Below the pieces are notes generated by a model. That model worked only from the letters and a program-made list of their open reading frames with translations. It did no database searches and was not told where the DNA came from. Shown here in pieces: positions 35,930 through 64,000 of a stretch of DNA of 64,000 bases. Numbering within the stretch: the first letter of the stretch is position 1; each line of letters opens with the position of its first letter. Source of the DNA: Amia ocellicauda (Eukaryota > Chordata > Actinopteri > Amiiformes > Amiidae); assembly GCF_036373705.1 (NCBI RefSeq), contig NC_089867.1:5734501-5798500 (forward strand). Direction: 5' to 3'. The position numbers and the translations under genes were made by a program.

Positions 35930-36482
35930 TGAACATGCAACTGCAGCTGTAGATCACTTATATGATATGATATACTATGATTTTCAGAAAGCTTTTGATA
36001 AGGTTCCACACCAAAGACTGATCCTCAAATTGGAAGCTGTAGGCATTCAGGGTAATGTAAGTAGATGGATTATGAACTGGTTGATGTATAGGAAACTGAG
36101 GGTGTTGATTAGAGGAGTTGCCTCTAACTGGAGTGAGGTTGTTAGTGGAGATCCACAGGGATCAGTACTAGGGCCTTTGCTGTTTCTAATCTATATTAAT
36201 GATCTGGACTCTGGGATAGTTAGCACACTTGTCAAATTTGCAGATGATACTAAAATAGGTGGCTCAGCAGATACAATCTCGGCAGCACAGGCTATTCAAA
36301 TAATATTCAGTTGTGGGCCGATACCTGGCAGATGAAATTCAATGTGGACAAGTGCAAGGTATTACATGCAGGTAACAAAAATGTTCACTATAATTACACT
36401 ATGGGAGGAATAGAACTAGATGAAGTAACGCATGAGAAAGACCTAGGAGTCTATGTGGACTCCTCACTTTCCCCATCCTAAT
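35930..36482 (+). mobile_element. CR1/L2-like LINE, reverse-transcriptase fragment
   Basis: The translation YYDFQKAFDKVPHQRL, then SGDPQGSVLGPLLFLIYIND and LVKFADDTKIGGS, contains the central reverse-transcriptase motifs including the FADD active site. A frame change near 36300 leads to WADTWQMKFNVDKCKVLHAG and KDLGVYVDSSLSPS. It is truncated at both ends and breaks off at CCATCC. Its last ~95 bases are almost identical to the start of the fragment at 374-1099, so together the two span much of one family's ORF2. Confidence 0.9.
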
Positions 36483-37288
36483 TTTAACAATATAAATATG
36501 TATAATTGTAACTACTTTATATGTAGCTATTTACTTATTTGACAAAATATGTGAAATGTAGTTGTTTTTCTTAATCCCATTCACTCACACACTGTAAAGT
36601 TGTTACCCCTCCTCCACACCCCTCCCCCAGGAGCTATCATCTGTCCCAGGGTACACCAGGCCATCTGTCACAACATCTCACAGCTGACTGCAGGTAGTTG
36701 GGGAGGTAAATTAGTGTTACTCCCAGCACTAAAGCCTGCACTACATCAATATACTTCCCCATCTCAAAAGCAGAACTCTATGGGGTTAAACAATAGTTTT
36801 ACTGCTGTACTTGTACTGGAATGAACACAGCCACAAAATAAACCCTATCCCTTAGAGAAATAGTATAATGCTCTTGTTCTTTGTCAGTTTAATTGCTTGT
36901 CATTAGTGAAATACAAAAGTAAAATCAGTCAGCCAGAGTACAATAAAGAAGAAATCACTTAGGGCTGTAATTCATTATATAGAAGTAAAATGATGATCCT
37001 TGAACCACCTAACTTGGTCAGTATTACTGCTATAGTAGATTACAGGTAGATAGTGTAAGAAGGCCAACCCTGTGCGTTAATTTATACATTTTCACTCACA
37101 TGTTTATTATGTCTTTACAGTGATACTTGCTTTCATTTCCAAAAGAACAAACACGAAATAACATGTACACACACCTACGCGTGGTATTATATTGATTGTA
37201 TTGATGAATGGCCAGTTGCACAATCAAACCACCTTTTTTTTTTTTCCTCTCTTTTTTTTGTGTGCTTATATATTGTTGGTTTAAACAG
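36483..37288. other. Intergenic stretch, nothing recognised
   Basis: AT-rich, with a few T runs near 37230-37258. No gene or named repeat is visible. Confidence 0.5.
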
Positions 37289-37619
37289 TGTCTCAACTTT
37301 TAACTCGCCTGCTTGTTTTTCTTCCACCACATCGACTAGGACTTGCAAGGCCAGGTCATGTGCGTTGGAGTAAAAGCCGGAGCTGTAGGCTGATTCTGTT
37401 TAAAGGACATCTGCCAATGGAGCCATTGTCCCCAAGGACAGCTGTCACCATTACTTCATCTGCATTGGTTCAGGCTAAAAAAGCAAACGGAATAATGCAA
37501 ACAAGCTGGGAAGCCCCCACACTTAACACAGGGCACTGGCACAGAGAGCCCTTACTGCGGGGTCAGAGCCGGAGCGCACAGCACCTTCCCACCATGGTCC
37601 TGCTGGGAAAACTGGTACG
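37289..37619 (+). other. Exon-like open segment of unknown meaning
   Basis: An acceptor-like TTTAAACAG at 37280-37288 opens 331 bases with no stop in one frame and closes at the good donor CG|GTAAGC (37620). Near its end is a near-ideal start context, CCCACCATGG (ATG 37594-37596), which would encode MVLLGKLV and leave phase 2. Phase 2 does not fit ENPP2 exon 2 (phase 0), so it is not a simple alternative first exon coding for ENPP2. I recognise no protein similarity. It may be chance or an unannotated transcript. Confidence 0.2.
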
Positions 37620-38516
37620 GTAAGCTTTACTGGGGTTGTGTGCTGGGTTTGTTTGCGCCACAGTACTTTAAAAAGCAGATACTGAAAAACTAGTGGCTGT
37701 ATGTTGGGGGGATAAACGCGTTTTAAGACAATGGTTGGTGTAGTAATCCCGTCCAAGCACTTTAACCTTTCAGGCGCGGATCTAGTTAATTATCAATCTC
37801 GCACACGTATGTCTGTCAGCGAATTAGTCTCATGTCGAATAAAGGGGTTCAAGATGTAGTTTAAAGCACGTCAGTCGACATACAACAGGATACGTTTACT
37901 GTTTGGGGGTTTCTAGAGGCAGAGAGTGAATTAAACCCCCTCATTTTATCCAGCTCAAACTCGCGTTATGCTTCAGTGTTTCATTATTGATCTGCATTGG
38001 ATGCGTTTCGTCACCATTGCAGTAAACGACTGTAACTATGAATACAGTGTTATTTCGCTTTGTACTGCTTTTATCATTAGCGTATTGATTATTAGTGTTA
38101 ATTGGTTTAGACATTTTAATGTCACCAAGATTTCTGTATGTTGTGATATTTCGTTTTTTTTTGTTTGTTTGTTTTTTAAGGGATGACGAAATGTGCACTC
38201 GCGTTGTTTGCTAAAATTGCGTTTGTTGTTGTTCGTTTGTATATATTGAATAGTTTATTATGAGTGGAAACAATACGTGTAATTGAAATATTATGCATTT
38301 CTTTTAAAAGGATTCATATTTGTATGTAGTGTGGATGCATTGGCCCATTTCAGTGCACTCTGGTTGCTCTTCAAACATTAAATCCACCAGATACCTATAT
38401 TTCTAACACGTAACAGATGCCACGAATGGAAATCGCTGTGTGTCGTGCTGCTCTGATGAACAGTTACCACCTTATCGCACTACTGCTGCCGCTCGCACGT
38501 AAGAAGGAGCTGTGGT

Positions 38517-38523
38517 TATATAA
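38517..38523 (+). promoter_or_regulatory. Possible ENPP2 TATA-like box
   Basis: TATATAA lies 277 bases before the ENPP2 start codon. Transcription about 30 bases further on would give a 5' UTR of roughly 250 bases including the CAG repeat. This is a motif match only. Confidence 0.25.
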
Positions 38524-38735
38524 CGCAGTAAAAAGCGCACATAGAGTAGTAATATACTTTGAAACCATTGCCCCGGTTCATTTCCTCCAATCAAAGAAGT
38601 CATTTCCACTGTGCCAGACTATTACATTAACTGCTGGTCAAATCAAAGTCGTCTGACAACCTGACCAGGTGGGATCTGCTGTGACACGAATCCCCGGCAG
38701 CGCAGCGCAGCGCAGCTCAGCGCACTTCATTCCCC

Positions 38736-38776
<41 letters not shown>
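38736..38776 (+). repeat. CAG trinucleotide repeat in the probable ENPP2 5' UTR
   Basis: About 13 uninterrupted GCA/CAG units are followed by a GGCGCGCC-rich segment and end 24 bases before the ENPP2 ATG. The preceding 40 bases are a related GCGCA repeat. Confidence 0.95.
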
Positions 38777-38777
<1 letters not shown>

Positions 38778-38799
38778 GCGCGCCGGGCGGGCTGTCAGC

Positions 38800-60449
<21,650 letters not shown>

Positions 60450-60850
60450 AGAGCTAACGCAGTGTGGTACATCTTAGATGCACAGGTGTATATTTTTATA
60501 CTGTTTCGTATTTATTATTCCTGAAATGTTTTAATGGCCATTAGTATTCTAATCATATCTAACAAATGGGCCTTTTTTAAAATAACAAGCATGGAGGGAC
60601 CTTTTGATTTTGTGTAATTCTTTTATTTTTTTTAATTTGTTTAATGTCGTTTTAAATAAGTTTTTAGTGTGTCTGAAAAACGTCTGAATTCGGGGGATTT
60701 GTTTTAGGTGGAAAGCTTTGAGGGGGTGCTACAAGAGTGCGAGTTTATGGTGCTGTACTGTACACTACAGTGAATATTGCGTGTATACATGTATTATTAA
60801 ACTGTGTGATTGACTTATTTATGCCTTATAGACCAATGAAATCACAACAT

Positions 60851-60856
60851 AATAAA
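60851..60856 (+). terminator. ENPP2 poly(A) signal
   Basis: AATAAA lies about 400 bases after the ENPP2 stop, followed by a T run and GT-rich sequence (60861-60905). Confidence 0.75.
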
Positions 60857-60869
60857 CAAAGTTTTTTTC

Positions 60870-62624
60870 CAAATTGAGTGCCGATGTCTTTGGCTTGTAT
60901 GTTATCATTATTGGTGTCATGGTAATGACGAAATGATCTGTAATAAATCGAAATGTATTATTTTATGACATTTTTTCGTTAGTATGTGCATATTAGTATG
61001 TGCTAAGTTTTGCATTTGCATCACATAGTAATTTGCAGTGCTAATAATTTGCAATTATTAGTAGCTAATTTGAGCAATTGTGTACGTTTTATATGCTGTG
61101 TGGCAATGATTAATGTTATTGTAATCTGGAGTGTAGTTCCACTGCAATCACATTAGATCAGATGTTCAAGGCACTGGATTTAGAGCTCATGTTGAATCAG
61201 CTGTAGGCTATAACTTTATGCAATCACATATTGATTGCCTTGGTTAGTTTGGTTAGTTTGACCTGGTTTTATGAGAATATAAGTATTTGTTCTTGATTTG
61301 TAACCTATATAATACAGAAAGACTTGAAGTTTGTTGTTTTTCTAATATCTCAACACATACTTCCAATGTTATATTGTTAATGTGGCATATCTACAGACAC
61401 TGATCCATCCTACTGTAACTACATGCAAAGTTATGGTTATGAAGTTCCACTGTTTTCAATCACTTGTGTTCCTATAAAGAAAGGTTGCTCTTATTATACC
61501 TAAGAAGCAAAACTGCAGTTTGGAGGATTCTAAGAAGACTTGGAAAAGCAATCTATCTTTTGACCCCTTTGCTTAGAATACAAAATCCCTATGTTTTTCT
61601 TATTAATAAACTGTTCTGCTTGCTTACCAGCGTTCCACCTCAAAATATGATTGCAAAGCATGTTTGCCATATTTGCATCCATATCCTAAGTAATAAATGA
61701 GTCTGTTGATCATTAACCTCCAGGACTGTTCTTTCTCGTTATTTCTCGTCCATAAAACAGTCTCAGGTTCTGCACTTAATTGCTGATGCAAACCATGAGC
61801 ATTAACGTTCTTTTCCCAACTCCTTTGTCATTAACTCTTTTTTTATTATCCTGCAATTATAACTTTCAGAGATTCAAAGGTCACCGCCATCTACGTTTTG
61901 TAGACTCAGCTTCTAAGAGAAGAGAAGTGACTGAAAATCATGGGGATTGTACAGGGTTTAAGTAAGAGGAAAATTATTGTTGTAAGTGTTTTTTATATTA
62001 TTGCTTTCTCTCTCTCTATGTATATATGTATTTAAATTGCTATACTGTGCCGACTGAGTTCCCATAACCAACAGATCTGTCTATAAGAATTGATTTCTTC
62101 AAACCAGTAAAAGACGATAAAATGTAATGTTGATCAAAAGCCGACCTTCATAGCACCAGTTTAAGAAGGGATTCTGGAATAAGAGTTAGTGATGTTTTAA
62201 CTGTTTGAAGCCCTGAAGTGAGTACAATTACAATCATGCATTTTGTATGGCTGGTTTGTCCAGCAGAATGTGATCGGGTTTCCTTTCTTTGCAAACCCTG
62301 TAACTTTTTAAGTGAGCTACACATTAGATCAAAATGATTGTTCTAAATCGAAATGAAATTAACAAATACATTTATTACAAAACTAAATTGTTAGAGATTA
62401 CTAAGGATATAAGAATGATTTAGTCCTAATCATAATTATAACTACAATATACCATACGCAAAGCTACAATTTTTCCAAAACGTGTCATGTTTTGCTGTGC
62501 TGTTTTGGACTAAGTCTGTGTTTTTGCCTCATAAAAATGTTAATCTTCCACAATGGATATATTCCTTGTATATAGATTTGATTGACTGGAAATAACCAGT
62601 GACACACGGATTTGCTTTGATGTG
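60870..62624. other. Intergenic stretch after ENPP2, nothing firm
   Basis: AT-rich, without a recognised gene or repeat. A T/C-rich tract with AG before 61870 and the donor-like GTAAGAGG at about 61964 frame a short open segment, but its phase does not join to the exon at 63936. Confidence 0.4.
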
Positions 62625-63716
62625 CAGTTAGGTCCATAAATAATTGGACAGTGACACAATTTTAATCATTTTGGCTCTGTACGGCACCACATTTGAAAGG
62701 AAACAATGTGCTTTAAGTGTAGACTTTCATCTTTATTTTGAGGGTAGTTACATCCAAATTGGGTGAACGGTGTAGGAATTACACCCATTTTTATGTGTGG
62801 TCCCCCCAATTTTATGGGGTCAAAAGTATTTGGACAAACTAACATAATCATGAATTAAATTGTGAGTTTCAATACTTGGTGGCAAATCCTTTGCAGTCAA
62901 TGACTACCTGAAGTCTGGAACCCATAGACATCACCAGATGCTGGGTTTCTTCTCTGGTGATGCTCTGCCAGGGCTGTACTGCAGCTGTCTTTAGTTCCTG
63001 CTTGTTCTTGGGGAGTTTTGCCTTCAGTTTTGCCTTAGAAATCAAAACAAACCAATCAGAGAGATGGCAAAAATATTAGGTGTTGCCAAATCAACTATTT
63101 GGTACATTCTTAAAAAGAAAGATGGCATTGGTGAGCTCAGGAACACCAAAAGGCCCGGAAGACCACGGAAAACAACTGTCGTAGATGACAGAAGAATTCT
63201 GTCCCTGGTGAAGAAAAACCTCCTCCCAACAGTTTGCCAGATCAAGAACACCCTCCAGGAGGTAGGCGTATCTGTGTCAAAGTCAACAATCAAGAGAAGA
63301 CTTCACCAGAGTAAATGCAGAGGGGTTACAGGGGAAGACCACATTAGAGTTTGCCAAAAAACATCTAAAGGACCCTGTACAGTTCTGGAACAACATCCTA
63401 TGGACAGATTCCAGACTTCAGGCAGTCATTGACTGCAAAGGATTTGCCACCAAGTATTGAAAATCACAATTTAATTCTTGATTATGTTAGTTTGTCCAAA
63501 TACTTTTGACCCCATAAAATTGGGGGGACCCACACATAAAAATGGGTGTAATTCCTACACCGTTTACCCAATTTGGATGTAAATACCCTCAAATTAATGA
63601 TGAAAGTCTACACTCACTGCACATCATAATTGTTTCCTTTCAAATCCATTGTGGTGGAGTATAGATCCAAAATGATGACAATTGTGTCACTTTCCAAATA
63701 TTTATGGACCTAATTG
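62625..63716 (+). mobile_element. Rearranged Tc1/mariner element
   Basis: Termini CAGTTAGGTCCATAAATAAT and TATTTATGGACCTAATTG are inverted repeats extending for almost 290 bases, unusually long. They include, on the right, the last transposase codons (DCKGFATKY, stop at 63457-63459) and, on the left, the same codons on the opposite strand. The left arm continues inward (to about 63040) with an antisense C-terminal transposase segment. The element therefore looks like an inverted duplication of its 3' end joined to its 5' coding part, with the catalytic core deleted. Confidence 0.85.
63064..63432 (+). pseudogene. Tc1-family transposase N-terminal remnant
   Basis: MAKILGVAKSTIWYILKKK gives the first helix-turn-helix, RPGRPRKTT the AT-hook-like GRPR linker, and SVSKSTIKRRLHQSKC the second DNA-binding half. 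After PMDRFQTSGSH the frame stops. No catalytic DDE residues remain because the sequence jumps to the final codons near 63428. If translated, it would be a 122-residue DNA-binding fragment able to contact its own terminal repeats but not to cut. Confidence 0.88.
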
Positions 63717-63935
63717 TATGTCTTGCTCCCATTCTCCTGGTCTTATTGGTTTCTTCATTAAAGACCACACACACCTGCCAATTGAACAGCCTTGCTGGAA
63801 AAGTAGCTCATGTTATTATGTGATTACATAAATAAATATGCAGATTACGATCTGAAGAATGTGGCTTTTCTTCTGTGTGAACCATACAGTTATTAAATGG
63901 AGCTTTAACATTTTAATTTGATTTCTTCCCTCCAG

Positions 63936-64000
63936 ATCAGTGTTTTGGCAGTGTCCATTGTGACGATCATAATTGGACTCGGGCTTGGTCTAGGACTCCA
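63936..64000 (+). CDS. Putative ENPP1/3-like transmembrane exon (partial, runs off window)
   Basis: A strong acceptor (TTGATTTCTTCCCTCCAG, ending 63935) is followed by an open frame to the window edge that reads ISVLAVSIVTIIIGLGLGLG. This is a single membrane span ending in a GLGLGL run. ENPP3 has a closely similar GLGLGL-ended type II signal anchor at its N-terminus, and ENPP1 an analogous one. Phase 0 at the acceptor fits the ENPP exon 2 arrangement seen in ENPP2. The rest lies beyond the window and no first exon could be identified, so another membrane protein is possible. Confidence 0.4.
   Translation, partial: MSVLAVSIVTIIIGLGLGLGL

Noticed and set aside
38417..38656. 79-codon frame upstream of ENPP2
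   Set aside because: No similarity or splice support; it overlaps the probable promoter.
61780..61965. Short frame ending at a GTAAGAGG donor, considered as exon 1 of the ENPP-like gene
   Set aside because: Joining it to 63936 gives the wrong phase in the open frames or a stop in the required one.

Overview
The window is vertebrate nuclear DNA, most likely from a ray-finned fish. It is AT-rich, with GT-AG introns, vertebrate gene families, L2- and CR1-like LINEs and several Tc1/mariner transposons of the kind common in fish. The species cannot be named from the sequence. The layout resembles a non-teleost or little-rearranged ray-finned genome, but that is an impression only.

Three plus-strand genes can be reconstructed exon by exon. 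(1) The last six exons of DSCC1 (1138-4475), a subunit of the CTF18-RFC clamp loader used in sister-chromatid cohesion; its 5' part lies before the window. (2) All of TAF2 (5973-31333; 26 coding exons, about 1212 residues), the TFIID subunit with a dead M1-aminopeptidase fold. (3) All of ENPP2/autotaxin (38800-60449; 25 coding exons, about 852 residues), the secreted lysophospholipase D that makes lysophosphatidic acid. DSCC1-TAF2-ENPP2 in one orientation is the arrangement known at human 8q24, so this is a conserved neighbourhood rather than a functional operon. At the right edge (63936-64000) a splice acceptor is followed by a hydrophobic segment resembling the transmembrane exon of ENPP1/ENPP3-type proteins, so a second ENPP-family gene may begin there.

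Layout: 1-1137 LINE fragment before a DSCC1 exon; 1138-4680 DSCC1; 4680-5972 intergenic region and probable TAF2 promoter; 5973-32570 TAF2, with a Tc1 copy in intron 13 and another in intron 20; 32570-38800 intergenic, with an L2 LINE on the minus strand, a CR1-like reverse-transcriptase fragment and an unexplained exon-like stretch; 38800-60870 ENPP2, with short hAT-like and Tc1-derived elements in its introns; 60870-64000 intergenic, with a rearranged Tc1 element and the putative ENPP-like exon.

The most notable observations concern splicing. TAF2 intron 12 has a textbook U12 (minor-spliceosome) donor and branch site. TAF2 intron 1 only restores the conserved protein if it is read as an AT-AC intron. 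I saw no tRNA or rRNA gene, CRISPR array or clearly new biological system; the candidates for novelty are the splicing features, the possible tandem ENPP gene and the transposon rearrangements.
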